Source: Pseudomonas botevensis
GTDB taxonomy: Bacteria; Pseudomonadota; Gammaproteobacteria; Pseudomonadales; Pseudomonadaceae
Length of the DNA: 64,000 nt
Direction of reading: 5' to 3'
Assembly: GCF_019145475.1 (NCBI RefSeq)
Contig: NZ_JAHTKI010000008.1
Coordinates: 124,001 to 188,000 of the forward strand
Shown here: positions 33,741-42,806 of the stretch, in pieces
How positions within the stretch are numbered: position 1 is the stretch's first letter
Layout: each line of letters begins with the position of its first letter
Notes under the pieces: model-generated
What the model was told of the DNA's origin: nothing
Databases searched by the model: none
Seen by the model: the letters and a program-made list of their open reading frames with translations, nothing else
Position numbers and translations under genes: made by a program

Positions 33741-35072
33741 TCAACCCTTGTCGAGCGTGCGCAGTTTCTGCGGCACCCCCCACAGCAGCAACGCCGCCGC
33801 AATCAGCGCCGCCACGCCGATGACATACAGCGCTGGCGTGGTACTGCCGGTCAGGTCCTTGATCCGGCCCACCATCACCGGGCTGACGATCCCGCCGAAC
33901 TGGCCCAGGGTGTTGATGACCGCGATCCCGCCCGCCGCGCCGGCGCCCGCTCCGGCCAGCAATTTCGGTGGCAGGGTCCAGAAGCTCGGGATCGAAGCGA
34001 TGATGCCGGCGCCGAGCAGGCCAAGGGCGACGATCAGGAACGTGGTGTGGCTGGCGAAGATCCCGGCGCTGAAGAAACCGATGGCGCCGACGACCACCAG
34101 CCCGGCGACAAACTTGCGCCGCTCGCCGGTAGCGTCGGACAACCGACCGATCACCACCATGCTGATGGCACCACAGATGTACGGGATCGAAGTCAGCAAA
34201 CCGATCATCACCGGGCTCTCGGTGCCGGCGCTGCGGATCAGCTGCGGCGCCCAGAAGTTGAGGCCATAGGACGCCACCTGGATCAGGAAGTAGATCAGCC
34301 CCAGAGTCAGGAATCCCGGGATTTTCAGCGCCGCCAGCAACGAGCCGCCGCTCTTGTGGGGTTCGTGATGGGCGATGCGGCTGGACAGCAGTTTTTTCTC
34401 GTCCGGGGTCAGCCAGTGGGCGTCCTCAATCCGATCCTTGAGCAGGGTCAGCACCAGGAAACCGAGGCCGACACACGGCACGCCACCCAGCAGGAACAGC
34501 CAGTGCCAGCCACGCATTTGCAGCACGCCGTCGAGGTGTTCCAGCACCAGCCCGGAGAACGGCGCGCCGACCAGCCCGGCAAACGCCGAAGCGAGGAACA
34601 GCATCGAAGTGATGCGCCCACGGAAGTGCTGCGGAAACCACAGCGTCAGGTAATACAGCACGCCGGGGGCAAAACCGGCCTCCATCGCGCCGATGAGAAA
34701 ACGCAGCACGTAGAACTGCCATTCAGTGTTGACGAACACCATCAGCGCGGTCGCCACGCCCCAGGACATCATGATCCGGGCGATCCAGCGCCGGGCGCCG
34801 ACCTTGTACAGCATCATGTTGCTCGGCACTTCGAACAACACGTAACCGACCACGAACAGCCCCGCGCCAAGGCCGTAGGCGGTGTCACTCAGGCTCAGAT
34901 CAGCCTGCAACTGGAACTTGGCAAAGCTGATGTTGATGCGGTCGAAAAACGCGAACAGGTAGCAGACCATGATCAACGGCATCAGGCGCCAGGCGACTTT
35001 GCTGACCAGGGCTTTTTCGGCGTCGAGATCGACGGACGGGCTCACGCCCGCCTCCATTACATTGAGGCTCAT
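33741..35072 (-). CDS. MFS transporter, anion:cation symporter family
   Basis: A 443-residue, 12-span major facilitator of the ACS family (uptake of organic anions such as hexuronates, phthalate or tartrate). Span 1 carries FAFFDRINISFAKFQL, the family signature; GARRWIARIMMSWG is the loop 2-3 motif. It is the last gene of the leftward unit with a CoA-transferase and an HMG-CoA lyase-type gene, so it probably imports the acid those enzymes degrade. The substrate is inferred only from context. Confidence 0.9.
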   Translation of the reverse strand: MSLNVMEAGVSPSVDLDAEKALVSKVAWRLMPLIMVCYLFAFFDRINISFAKFQLQADLSLSDTAYGLGAGLFVVGYVLFEVPSNMMLYKVGARRWIARIMMSWGVATALMVFVNTEWQFYVLRFLIGAMEAGFAPGVLYYLTLWFPQHFRGRITSMLFLASAFAGLVGAPFSGLVLEHLDGVLQMRGWHWLFLLGGVPCVGLGFLVLTLLKDRIEDAHWLTPDEKKLLSSRIAHHEPHKSGGSLLAALKIPGFLTLGLIYFLIQVASYGLNFWAPQLIRSAGTESPVMIGLLTSIPYICGAISMVVIGRLSDATGERRKFVAGLVVVGAIGFFSAGIFASHTTFLIVALGLLGAGIIASIPSFWTLPPKLLAGAGAGAAGGIAVINTLGQFGGIVSPVMVGRIKDLTGSTTPALYVIGVAALIAAALLLWGVPQKLRTLDKG

Positions 35073-35157
35073 AGCGTTTTCTCCAGGCGGACTGCCAGGG
35101 GCGTCCGATTGTTTTTGTTGTCTGGTGGTGGAGCAGGTTTTCCGTGGCGGCCAGGCC

Positions 35158-36084
35158 TCAGCCAGGGATCGGGTGCAGATCGCAATTGCGCCCGGCCTTC
35201 GCCAGTTGTCCGGGGACCTCGTGCCCCAGCAGTGCCGGCAACCCTCGGGACAGTTTCAGCAGCAGCGGTAGATCGATGCCGGTGTGGATGCCGACTTCAT
35301 CGCAGAGGTTCACCAGGTCTTCGGTGCAGATATTTCCCGATGCGCCCGGTGCAAACGGGCAACCACCGAGGCCGCCGAGCGCCGCGTCGAAACGCCGGGC
35401 GCCCGCCTCGTAGGCCGCCAGCACGTTGCACAACCCCAGGCCACGGGTGTTGTGAAAGTGCAGGGTCAGGTCAGCCGGCGAGACACGCTGCAACACCCGT
35501 CGTACCAGCCGATCGACCTGTCGCGGATTGGCCATGCCGGTGGTGTCGGCCAGGGTGATCCCCGGAATGCCAAGTTGCTGATAGGCATCGACGATTTGCA
35601 GCACCCGATCCTCGTCGATCCAGCCTTCGAACGGACAACCAAACGTCGTGGCGATGCTGCCGTTGAGCCGCACACCGGTGCCGCGGGTGAACTCGACGAT
35701 TTGCGCGAACGCCGAAAGCGAGGCTTCGCAGCTCATGCGCATGTTCGCCAGGTTGTGGCTCTGGCTGGCGGACATCACCAGGTTCAGCTCATCCGCCTCG
35801 GCCTCCAGCGCGCGCTGCGCGCCCTTGAGGTTGGGAATCAACGCCACGTAAATCAGCCCCGGTTGCCGCTGAATACCGGTGAACACCTGCTCGCCGTCGC
35901 GCAGCGCCGGAATGGCTTTGGGCGAGACGAACGAGCCAGCCTCGATGCGGCTGAATCCGGCCAGCGACAGTTGATCGATGAGGGCGATCTTGTCTTCGGT
36001 CTCGACCCAGGTCGGTTCGATTTGCAAGCCGTCCCGGGGGGAGACTTCCTGGACGATCAAGGCTTGCGAGTAATCGGTGATCAT
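35158..36084 (-). CDS. Hydroxymethylglutaryl-CoA lyase family protein
   Basis: A 308-residue TIM-barrel lyase of the HMG-CoA lyase family, which splits HMG-CoA into acetyl-CoA and acetoacetate. The metal and catalytic segment EVSPRDGLQIEP is at the N-terminus, the metal-binding HFHNTRGLGLCN near residue 207, and the catalytic-cysteine loop GLGGCPFAPGASGN near 240. Its start overlaps the end of the CoA-transferase gene by 4 bases. Pairing with a class III CoA-transferase suggests catabolism of free HMG or a related branched dicarboxylic acid rather than leucine. Confidence 0.92.
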   Translation of the reverse strand: MITDYSQALIVQEVSPRDGLQIEPTWVETEDKIALIDQLSLAGFSRIEAGSFVSPKAIPALRDGEQVFTGIQRQPGLIYVALIPNLKGAQRALEAEADELNLVMSASQSHNLANMRMSCEASLSAFAQIVEFTRGTGVRLNGSIATTFGCPFEGWIDEDRVLQIVDAYQQLGIPGITLADTTGMANPRQVDRLVRRVLQRVSPADLTLHFHNTRGLGLCNVLAAYEAGARRFDAALGGLGGCPFAPGASGNICTEDLVNLCDEVGIHTGIDLPLLLKLSRGLPALLGHEVPGQLAKAGRNCDLHPIPG

Positions 36085-37274
36085 TGCACCACTCCCTGGG
36101 TTTTCAGACGTTGAATGTCCGACGCAGTCAGGCCGAGGTCGCCGAGGATGCCATCGGTGTGTTGGCCCAGTCCGGGTCCCGACCAGTTAACGCCGCCGGG
36201 GGTTTCTGAAAGTTTGGGCACGATGCCCGGCATTTTTACTGTCGCCCCGTCCGGCAGTGCGGCGTCGAGCAGCATGCCGCGTGCCTGATAGTGCGGATCG
36301 GCGACGATGTCGGCCACCGAGTAGATCCGCCCGGCCGGCACTTCGGCGGCCTCCAGCGCGGCGAGTACATCATCGATCGGCAGGCTGCTGGTCCAGTGGG
36401 TGATGGCGGCATCGAGCAGACCACTCTTGGCCGCGCGGCCATCGTTGTGGGCGAATTCTTCGGCTTCGGCCAGATCGTTGCGGCCAATCACTTGCATCAG
36501 GCGCTTGTAGATCGGGTCGCTGTTACCGGCGATCACCACATAGGCGCCGTCCGCCGTGAGGTAGGTGTTGGAGGGGGCGATGCCCGGCAGTGCGCCGCCG
36601 CTGCGTTCACGGACATGCCCGAGCATGTCGTATTCCGGCACCAGGCTTTCCATGACGTTGAACACGCTTTCGGCCAGCGACACATCGACGATCTGACCAC
36701 CGCCCTGCCCGGTCTTGACCCGCAGCAGCGACATCAGCGCGCCGATCACCGCATGCAGCGAGGCCAGCGAATCACCGAGACTCACCCCGACCCGCGCCGG
36801 TGGCGAACCGGGAGTGCCGGTGGTGTAGCGAATGCCGCCCATGGCCTCGCCGATGGCGCCGAAACCGGGGCGGTCGCGGTAGGGGCCGGTCTGGCCGTAG
36901 CCGGAGATGCGCACGAGGGTCAGGTCGGGATTCAGCGCGTGTAACACCTCCCAGCCGAGGCCGAGTTTTTCCAGGGCGCCGGGGCGCAGGTTCTCGATGA
37001 TCACGTCGGCATCGCGCGCCAGTTGCTTGACCAGTTCGATGCCTTCGGCGGACTTGAGATTCAGTGCCAGGGATTTCTTGTTACGCGATTGCAAGTACCA
37101 CCACAGCGACGTTCCTTCGTGCAGCTTGCGCCATTTGCGCAGCGGGTCGCCCTGACCCATGGCTTCGATCTTGATCACCTCGGCGCCGAATTCGGCGAGC
37201 ATGCGCGCGGCAAACGGCGCGGCAATCAGGGTGCCGATCTCGATCACTTTGATCGCACTCAAGGGGGCAGTCAT
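36081..37274 (-). CDS. Class III (CaiB/BaiF) CoA-transferase
   Basis: A 397-residue enzyme that moves CoA between carboxylic acids. It shows the family start IKVIEIGTLIAAPFAARMLAEFGAEVIKIE, the IIENLRPGALEKLGLGWEVL block and YGQTGPYRDRPGFGAIGEAMGG; the likely catalytic Asp is in SLGDSLASLHAVIGAL. Co-translated with an HMG-CoA lyase-type gene and followed by an organic-anion MFS gene, it probably activates an imported dicarboxylate using succinyl-CoA or acetyl-CoA. A LysR gene upstream on the same strand is the likely regulator. Confidence 0.93.
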   Translation of the reverse strand: MTAPLSAIKVIEIGTLIAAPFAARMLAEFGAEVIKIEAMGQGDPLRKWRKLHEGTSLWWYLQSRNKKSLALNLKSAEGIELVKQLARDADVIIENLRPGALEKLGLGWEVLHALNPDLTLVRISGYGQTGPYRDRPGFGAIGEAMGGIRYTTGTPGSPPARVGVSLGDSLASLHAVIGALMSLLRVKTGQGGGQIVDVSLAESVFNVMESLVPEYDMLGHVRERSGGALPGIAPSNTYLTADGAYVVIAGNSDPIYKRLMQVIGRNDLAEAEEFAHNDGRAAKSGLLDAAITHWTSSLPIDDVLAALEAAEVPAGRIYSVADIVADPHYQARGMLLDAALPDGATVKMPGIVPKLSETPGGVNWSGPGLGQHTDGILGDLGLTASDIQRLKTQGVVQ

Positions 37275-37351
37275 TGCAGCGTACCTCTTGTTCTTGGAAT
37301 TGCTGCCAAGGCTAGAGGAGCGTCAGCGAAGCAATCCAACCTTCACTCGGC

Positions 37352-37435
37352 AACGGGCGTTCGCGAAATGCGAACGCCCGCCGGAGATGCGCAGAACAGA
37401 CGGTCGCCTTCGTGGGCAAGCTCATTCCCACACGG
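37352..37435. repeat. Hairpin and REP-like sequence upstream of the CoA-transferase gene
   Basis: GGGCGTTCGC with GCGAACGCCC forms a perfect 10-bp stem (about 37356-37380), followed by a diverged REP (GTGGGCAAGCTCATTCCCAC). Both lie in the 185-base gap after the LysR gene; the hairpin may terminate the LysR transcript. Confidence 0.5.
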
Positions 37436-37459
37436 TTCGCGGCGAACACAGAACGGCCC

Positions 37460-38368
37460 TCAATCCTGCCCGCGCAAATGCTCGAACAACACCCGGCTCA
37501 CCGGCGATAACCCGGCCTCGTCGCGCACCACCATGATCAACGCACGATCCGACCAGTCATCGGTCAACGGCACCGCCGTCAGCCCCAGCGCACGGCCGAA
37601 CAATTCATAGGCCCGTTGCGGCAGGATGCCGATGCCCATGTTGGCCTGGACCATCCGGCACACCGCGTCGAAACCCGGCACATGGATGCGGATGCGCAGG
37701 ACTTTGCCGGCCTGGCGCGCGGCGGCGTGGGTGCGCATGTTGATCGAACTGGCGGCGTGCAGGCCGACGTAATCGCTGTCGAGGGTTTCGCTGAAGGCCA
37801 GCGACTCGCGCAGGGCCAACGGGTGTTCCGGCAACATCACCACCACCAGTTTGTCCTGGCGATAGAGCACGCTGTGCAGGCCCTTGATGTCGCTGTCGCT
37901 GGAGCAGATACCGAAGTCCGCGACGCCATCGAGCACACCCTTGATGACCCCGTCACTGGGCCGTTCTTCAAGGTCGGTCTTGACCTGCGGATGACGGGCG
38001 GAGAAGTCGCGCAGGTCTTCGGGGAGAAACTGAATGATCGCCGACAGGTTCGCCAGCATCCGCACGTAACCGCGCACGCCGTGGCTGTGTTCGCCCAGTT
38101 CCAGGCCCATTTTCTCGACGTTGAACAGCATCTGCCGGGCATGGTGCAACAGGGTTTCGCCGGCCGGCGTCAGAGTCATGCCCTTGGCCTGACGCATGAA
38201 CAGGCTGATGCCCAGCGCCTCTTCCAGCTCCATCAGGCGTTTGCTGGCCGCCGACACCGCGATGGCCTCGCGGGCGGCCGCGCGGGTCAGCGTGCCCTCT
38301 TCGTGGACGGCGACGAACAGTTGCAGGGTAATCAGGTCGAGGCGGCGGATCAGGCTTCTTTGCAGCAT
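37460..38368 (-). CDS. LysR-family regulator, probably of the CoA-transferase unit
   Basis: A 302-residue LysR protein: helix-turn-helix at residues about 10-70 (LDLITLQLFVAVHEEGTLTRAAAREAIAVSAASKRLMELEEALGISLF), then a co-inducer domain (VRGYVRMLANLSAIIQFLPEDLRDF). It lies upstream of, and in the same direction as, the CoA-transferase, lyase and MFS genes, with a 185-base gap that includes a hairpin. LysR regulators next to CaiB-type transferases commonly control them; that is inference. Confidence 0.92.
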   Translation of the reverse strand: MLQRSLIRRLDLITLQLFVAVHEEGTLTRAAAREAIAVSAASKRLMELEEALGISLFMRQAKGMTLTPAGETLLHHARQMLFNVEKMGLELGEHSHGVRGYVRMLANLSAIIQFLPEDLRDFSARHPQVKTDLEERPSDGVIKGVLDGVADFGICSSDSDIKGLHSVLYRQDKLVVVMLPEHPLALRESLAFSETLDSDYVGLHAASSINMRTHAAARQAGKVLRIRIHVPGFDAVCRMVQANMGIGILPQRAYELFGRALGLTAVPLTDDWSDRALIMVVRDEAGLSPVSRVLFEHLRGQD

Positions 38369-38436
38369 GCAGGACTCGGCAATGGCAGCTCGGACGAACG
38401 CGCAGCATAAACCCGTTCATCCAAACCCTGCCCGCT

Positions 38437-39585
38437 TCAAAACGCGCTGCGGAAAATCTCTTCGATCTGGCGCTGATCCGCCGCCCGTGGATTGGTCAGC
38501 CCGCAGGCGTCTTTCAGGGCGTTGGCGGCGAGCACCGGGATGTCGGTGAGCTTGGCGCCGAGGTCGCGCAGGCCGCCGGGAATATCGACGTCCCTGGCCA
38601 GGCAACGAATCGCGCCGATGGCCGCTTGCGCGCCCTCCTCCGCGCTGAAACCACGGATGTCGGCGCCCATCGCATGCGCCACATCGGTGAGCCGATCCGC
38701 ACACACCAGCGCGTTGAACGTCTGCACATGGGGCAGCAACACCGCGTTGCAGACGCCGTGGGGCAAGTCGTAGAAACCGCCCAACTGGTGCGCCATCGCA
38801 TGGACATACCCGAGGGACGCATTGTTGAACGCCATGCCGGCGAGGAACTGCGCGTAGGCCATGTTTTCCCGCGCGGCGATGTCGTGACCGTCACGCACCG
38901 CCAGACGCAGGTTGTTGCTGATCAGGGTCATCGCCTTCAATGCGCAGGCGTCGGTGATCGGATTGGCGGCGGTGGACACGTAGGCTTCGATGGCGTGGGT
39001 CAGTGCGTCCATGCCGGTCGCCGCTGTCAGACCTTTCGGCATCGCCACCATCAGCGCCGGGTCATTCACCGACAGCAGCGGCGTGACGTTGCGGTCGACG
39101 ATGGCCATTTTCACATGGCGGCTCTCGTCGGTGATGATGCAAAAGCGAGTCATCTCGCTGGCGGTGCCGGCGGTGGTGTTGATCGCGATCAGCGGCAATT
39201 GCGCCTTGGCCGATCGATCGACACCTTCGTAGTCGCGGATCTGCCCGCCGTTGGTCGCACACAGGGCAATGCCCTTGGCACAGTCGTGGGGCGAACCGCC
39301 GCCCAGGGACACCACAAAATCGCAGCGATGCAGGCGCAGCATCTCCAGGCCGGCCTCGACATTGGCGATGCTCGGGTTCGGCTTGGCGCCGTCGAACACC
39401 ACCGAGTCGATGTCCTGCATCGCCAGTTTCTCGGCGATCAGGGTCGCCACGCCGGCCTTGGCCAGACCGGCGTCAGTGACGATCAGCGCCTTGCGAAATC
39501 CGTAGTTGCGAATCGCATCCATGGCTTCGTCCAGGCAGCCGCTGCCCATGATGTTTACGGCGGGAATGAAAAAGGTGCTGCTCAT
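38437..39585 (-). CDS. Iron-containing alcohol dehydrogenase (YiaY-like)
   Basis: A 382-residue NAD-dependent group III alcohol dehydrogenase. The nucleotide-binding [14 protein letters not shown] is near residue 95, and the metal ligands lie in the classic segments: the Asp and first His region [16 protein letters not shown] and the two His of [22 protein letters not shown]. Length and pattern match E. coli YiaY and P. aeruginosa ErcA-like enzymes. The substrate alcohol is unknown. It stands alone between the LysR gene and a divergent DUF4917 gene. Confidence 0.92.
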   Translation of the reverse strand: MSSTFFIPAVNIMGSGCLDEAMDAIRNYGFRKALIVTDAGLAKAGVATLIAEKLAMQDIDSVVFDGAKPNPSIANVEAGLEMLRLHRCDFVVSLGGGSPHDCAKGIALCATNGGQIRDYEGVDRSAKAQLPLIAINTTAGTASEMTRFCIITDESRHVKMAIVDRNVTPLLSVNDPALMVAMPKGLTAATGMDALTHAIEAYVSTAANPITDACALKAMTLISNNLRLAVRDGHDIAARENMAYAQFLAGMAFNNASLGYVHAMAHQLGGFYDLPHGVCNAVLLPHVQTFNALVCADRLTDVAHAMGADIRGFSAEEGAQAAIGAIRCLARDVDIPGGLRDLGAKLTDIPVLAANALKDACGLTNPRAADQRQIEEIFRSAF

Positions 39586-39740
39586 GCGCGCGTCTCCTGA
39601 CTGAGGCCGTTTCGACTACCGCGATCCGGCGGATGCACACAGCATCGACCGATCGGTCACGGCGGATGTTGATCTGGCTCAATGCCCGCTCGTGATAAAG
39701 TCGCCGCCCATCAGCCCCTTTGTTTTGAGACTTGCCGCGC

Positions 39741-40760
39741 ATGACCGATTTTCTGGATGTCGACGCCACACTTGAAGACTGGAGCGCCCTGCGCGCGGCC
39801 ATCGCCTTCAGTGGCTTGCTGGTGGGCAACGGCGCCAGCCGTGCGGTGTGGGACGATTTCGGCTACGACTCGCTGTTCGAAAATGCCCGCACAGTGGAAG
39901 AGAAACCGCTGAGCCCGTCGGAACTGAGCGTGTTCGACGCGATGCAGACGCGCAGTTTCGAGCAGGTGCTCGGCGCGCTGAAAGTCACCAGCCGGGTCAA
40001 CAAGGCACTGGCCGTCAGCTCGGCGGCACCGCGCAACCGTTACTACGCGATCAAGGAAGCGCTGATCAACACAGTGCATGCGGTACACATTCCGTGGCGG
40101 CTGATCGCAGCGTCGACCCTGGCGACGCTGAACGAAGAACTGGCGCGCTATCGCACGGTGTTCACCACCAATTACGACCTGCTCAATTACTGGGCCGTGC
40201 AACACAACGGCAACGCCGTCGACGATCTGTTCAACGGCCCGGATGCGAGTTTCGACCTGTGCGAAAGCGCCAGCGAAAAAACCCGTCTGCTGTACCTGCA
40301 CGGCGGCCTGCATCTGGTGCGCAATCAGGACGGCACCGCGCGCAAGCTGACCTCCACCGAGGGCACGCTGCTGGGCAATTTCGCGATCAACAACACCCTC
40401 AAGACCCTCGACGACGTACCGCTGTTAGTCAACGAAGGGCCGAGCGCGGACAAACTCAAGACCATTCGCAGCTCGGACTACCTGTCGTTCTGCCACGACC
40501 AGCTACTGAGCCATGGCGACAATCTGTGCATCTTCGGCCATGCCCTCGGTGAGCAGGACAGCCACATCGTCCGTGCCTTGCGCCTGGCGAAGCCGAAGGC
40601 CGTGGCGATCTCGATCTATCCACGCAGCGCAGCGTTCATTCAGCACCAGAAACGCTACTACACCAAGCTGTTCGACGGGACCGGGGTCGAGCTGCGGTTC
40701 TTTGATTCCAAGAGTCATGCGCTCGGTAGACCGATGTTATCAGTACCTGTCGAGAGCTAG
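39741..40760 (+). CDS. DUF4917 protein with SIR2-like features
   Basis: A 339-residue soluble protein of the DUF4917 family. Several segments look like a SIR2/NADase-type fold: a glycine-rich start LLVGNGASRAVW (residues 26-37), TTNYD with Asn144, LHGG with His187, and a C-terminal FGHALGEQDSHIVRAL (from residue 265) like the end motif of SIR2-like defence proteins. Asn and His of this kind are the catalytic pair in SIR2 NADases, so activity is possible but unproven. The ATG at 39741 is chosen; a TTG three codons upstream also exists. It ends 10 bases from the convergent TIR-beta-helix gene. Confidence 0.8.
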   Translation: MTDFLDVDATLEDWSALRAAIAFSGLLVGNGASRAVWDDFGYDSLFENARTVEEKPLSPSELSVFDAMQTRSFEQVLGALKVTSRVNKALAVSSAAPRNRYYAIKEALINTVHAVHIPWRLIAASTLATLNEELARYRTVFTTNYDLLNYWAVQHNGNAVDDLFNGPDASFDLCESASEKTRLLYLHGGLHLVRNQDGTARKLTSTEGTLLGNFAINNTLKTLDDVPLLVNEGPSADKLKTIRSSDYLSFCHDQLLSHGDNLCIFGHALGEQDSHIVRALRLAKPKAVAISIYPRSAAFIQHQKRYYTKLFDGTGVELRFFDSKSHALGRPMLSVPVES

Positions 40761-40770
40761 GCTACGCGAG

Positions 40771-42630
40771 TCAGTCTGCGAGGTTATCCTTCCTTTTCAC
40801 AGCGGCGAGGCAATCCTGAGGGATTTCCCATGAGCCCCTGCCGTTGCCACGCAACTCATTCTTTTGAAAGTCGCCGCGTCCTTTGGTCATAATTTTTACA
40901 CCATAACTTTTGTTATTGATGAACTGATTGCCAAACATTTCCGGGGAGCTGAATCCAGTAACTAGTGCCCCGGAATGCTCGTTTTCAGTGATAATATTCC
41001 CTTCAAACCGTCCCTTTCCACGATTATGAACATAAACGCCTGACTGCTTTCCGTCACGAATGGTATTACGCCTGAACAGCGGTGTTGCTCCTGTACGGAC
41101 CTCGAGACCAGCAAAACCATTTCCAACAATTAGATTTTCTTCATATAAACCAGCGCCTTTGTCATAAATCATAAAGCCACCTTCTACATTGCTATGTACA
41201 TGACAACGACGCACAATCGGATTGCTTAGCTTATCTACGCCCACTCCTGCCAAAGTGTTTTTGAATATCTCATTATCTTCAATTACTCCGGCACCGCCGT
41301 CATGCACAAAAACCCCATTACCTTTGCACCCATAAATTCGGTTACGGCGTACAGATGGACTAGCCTTCCAGATGAGAATTGCCGATTTATTATTGGAAAA
41401 AATCTCATTATCTTCAATTACTCCGCGGCAATCATCTGACAAGTGAAGCCCATGTTTACCGCAATCATGTATACGGTTTCGCCTCAAGGTCGGATTAGCC
41501 TGCTCTCGGACGGCCACACCCGAGGCGGCGTTGTCAAAAATTTCATTATCCTCTAGCGTGCCAAATCCGTTTTTGTATATGAGCACACCGCTTTGCTTAC
41601 TACCGTGGATACGGTTGCGACGTAGTCGGGGATCGGCTCCGTCGTGAATGCCAATGCAGGATAAATTGTGCCCCGTAATATCACAGTCCTCGATATCCAA
41701 GCGCCCCTGGCCGATATCAATACAAAATAGCTTGCTCTTTCCGGTCTGACGGAATGTCAGATTTGCAATACGCCCCATGCTCGCCATGAACCGAACAGCA
41801 TTTCTGTCCTCCGCTTCAATGACAACCTCGCCCATCGCACCTTCGCCAATGATCTCGATCGGCTTCTCTATTACTAACCCTTCACGATACAGGCCGGGAC
41901 GGACCAAAACCCGATCACCCGGCGATGCAGCGCAAACGGCTTCGCTAATGCTGAGGAAATCGCCGCGGTGAAATGAATCAACAACATGACTTCTGGGAGC
42001 TGATAATGATCGGACCTGATTCCTCTGAGCGATTTGAGCCCCGCTTGCTTCACTGACTGGCTCAGGAGGAACCTGCGTACCTACTTCATTTACAGCAGCC
42101 TCCTCCTTCACTTTTTCTGGCTCTCGCTCCATTGCCTGAACAATTTGCTTGGCCATGTCGGCCAACGCACGGCGCATCTCCGGCTTGGTAAATGGCTCAA
42201 ACCGCAACTCTCGCCAATCATAGTAATTTCGGCTGGCGATAACCTGCGCCAGTGAATCAGGATCTTTTTTATTCGGTCGACTCATTGCAGGACAATCGAC
42301 GTAGTAAACCGGAAGAATCAGATCAGCGCGCCCCCTTGACTCTTCCCGCTTGAGAAACCGATCCAACTCTTTGCGGCAAGCGGTGCTCTTGAAGAACCCT
42401 GGTGTAATGATCGGAATCAGAAATGTAGATCCATCAATCGACTCATCCAAACGCTCGGCCCACTGCTGGCCCCAACTGATATCTTTCAGATCCTGAAAAA
42501 TCTCGAACTTTTCGCCTGTCTGGATGCGGACTTCACCAGCCAGACGCTTACAGAAGTCTGTCAGTTGCCCTTCATCATGCTCATTGTCAAAACGCACATA
42601 ACTCATGAAGCCAATGGGTTGCTTGCTCAT
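40771..42630 (-). CDS. TIR domain fused to a right-handed beta-helix
   Basis: A 619-residue protein of unusual architecture. Residues 1-145 form a TIR domain: IGFMSYVR at strand A, FEIFQDLKDISWGQQW (BB-loop side), FLIPIITPGFFKS, and ACRKELDRF with Glu88, the expected NADase catalytic residue. A charged linker follows (about 150-215). Residues about 225-600 form a beta-helix: entry segment SISEAVCAASPGDRVLVRPGLY, then about 12 coils of 23 residues that alternate between NPTLRRNRIHDC-type and GVIEDNEIFSN-type. There is no signal peptide. The gene is AT-richer than its neighbours and has no strong ribosome site. TIR NADases act in anti-phage defence; the beta-helix may be the sensor or scaffold. 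Function is inferred. Confidence 0.9.
   Translation of the reverse strand: MSKQPIGFMSYVRFDNEHDEGQLTDFCKRLAGEVRIQTGEKFEIFQDLKDISWGQQWAERLDESIDGSTFLIPIITPGFFKSTACRKELDRFLKREESRGRADLILPVYYVDCPAMSRPNKKDPDSLAQVIASRNYYDWRELRFEPFTKPEMRRALADMAKQIVQAMEREPEKVKEEAAVNEVGTQVPPEPVSEASGAQIAQRNQVRSLSAPRSHVVDSFHRGDFLSISEAVCAASPGDRVLVRPGLYREGLVIEKPIEIIGEGAMGEVVIEAEDRNAVRFMASMGRIANLTFRQTGKSKLFCIDIGQGRLDIEDCDITGHNLSCIGIHDGADPRLRRNRIHGSKQSGVLIYKNGFGTLEDNEIFDNAASGVAVREQANPTLRRNRIHDCGKHGLHLSDDCRGVIEDNEIFSNNKSAILIWKASPSVRRNRIYGCKGNGVFVHDGGAGVIEDNEIFKNTLAGVGVDKLSNPIVRRCHVHSNVEGGFMIYDKGAGLYEENLIVGNGFAGLEVRTGATPLFRRNTIRDGKQSGVYVHNRGKGRFEGNIITENEHSGALVTGFSSPEMFGNQFINNKSYGVKIMTKGRGDFQKNELRGNGRGSWEIPQDCLAAVKRKDNLAD
41267..41425 (-). 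repeat. 24-bp exact DNA repeat inside the beta-helix region
   Basis: Positions 41267-41290 and 41402-41425 are identical over 24 bases and lie exactly 135 bases (45 codons) apart, encoding the GVIEDNEI part of two same-type coils. This indicates recent duplication or gene conversion of a two-coil unit. Confidence 0.8.
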
Positions 42631-42806
42631 ATCACGCTGCTTGGTCGTCCAGTTTTATAAGCAACCCGCCTCACCAGGTTCCTTTCCGTTATCAACATAC
42701 CGGTCCACAACGGGGACTTGGGAAAATGTTGGGCAATCACTTGCTTGGTGATCACATGGTCAAGGAAGATACTAATGCGCCACTACCCTGTCTACTCGAC
42801 TCAAGA

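Noticed and set aside
33636..35558. A 640-codon plus-strand open frame across the MFS and lyase genes
   Set aside because: Composition rich in Gln, His, Arg and Asp, and exact overlap with two well-supported minus-strand genes, mark it as an antisense artefact.
40900..42000. Regular DNA repeats resembling a CRISPR array
   Set aside because: The repeats are coding (23-residue beta-helix coils), imperfect, and without unique spacers; no cas gene is near.
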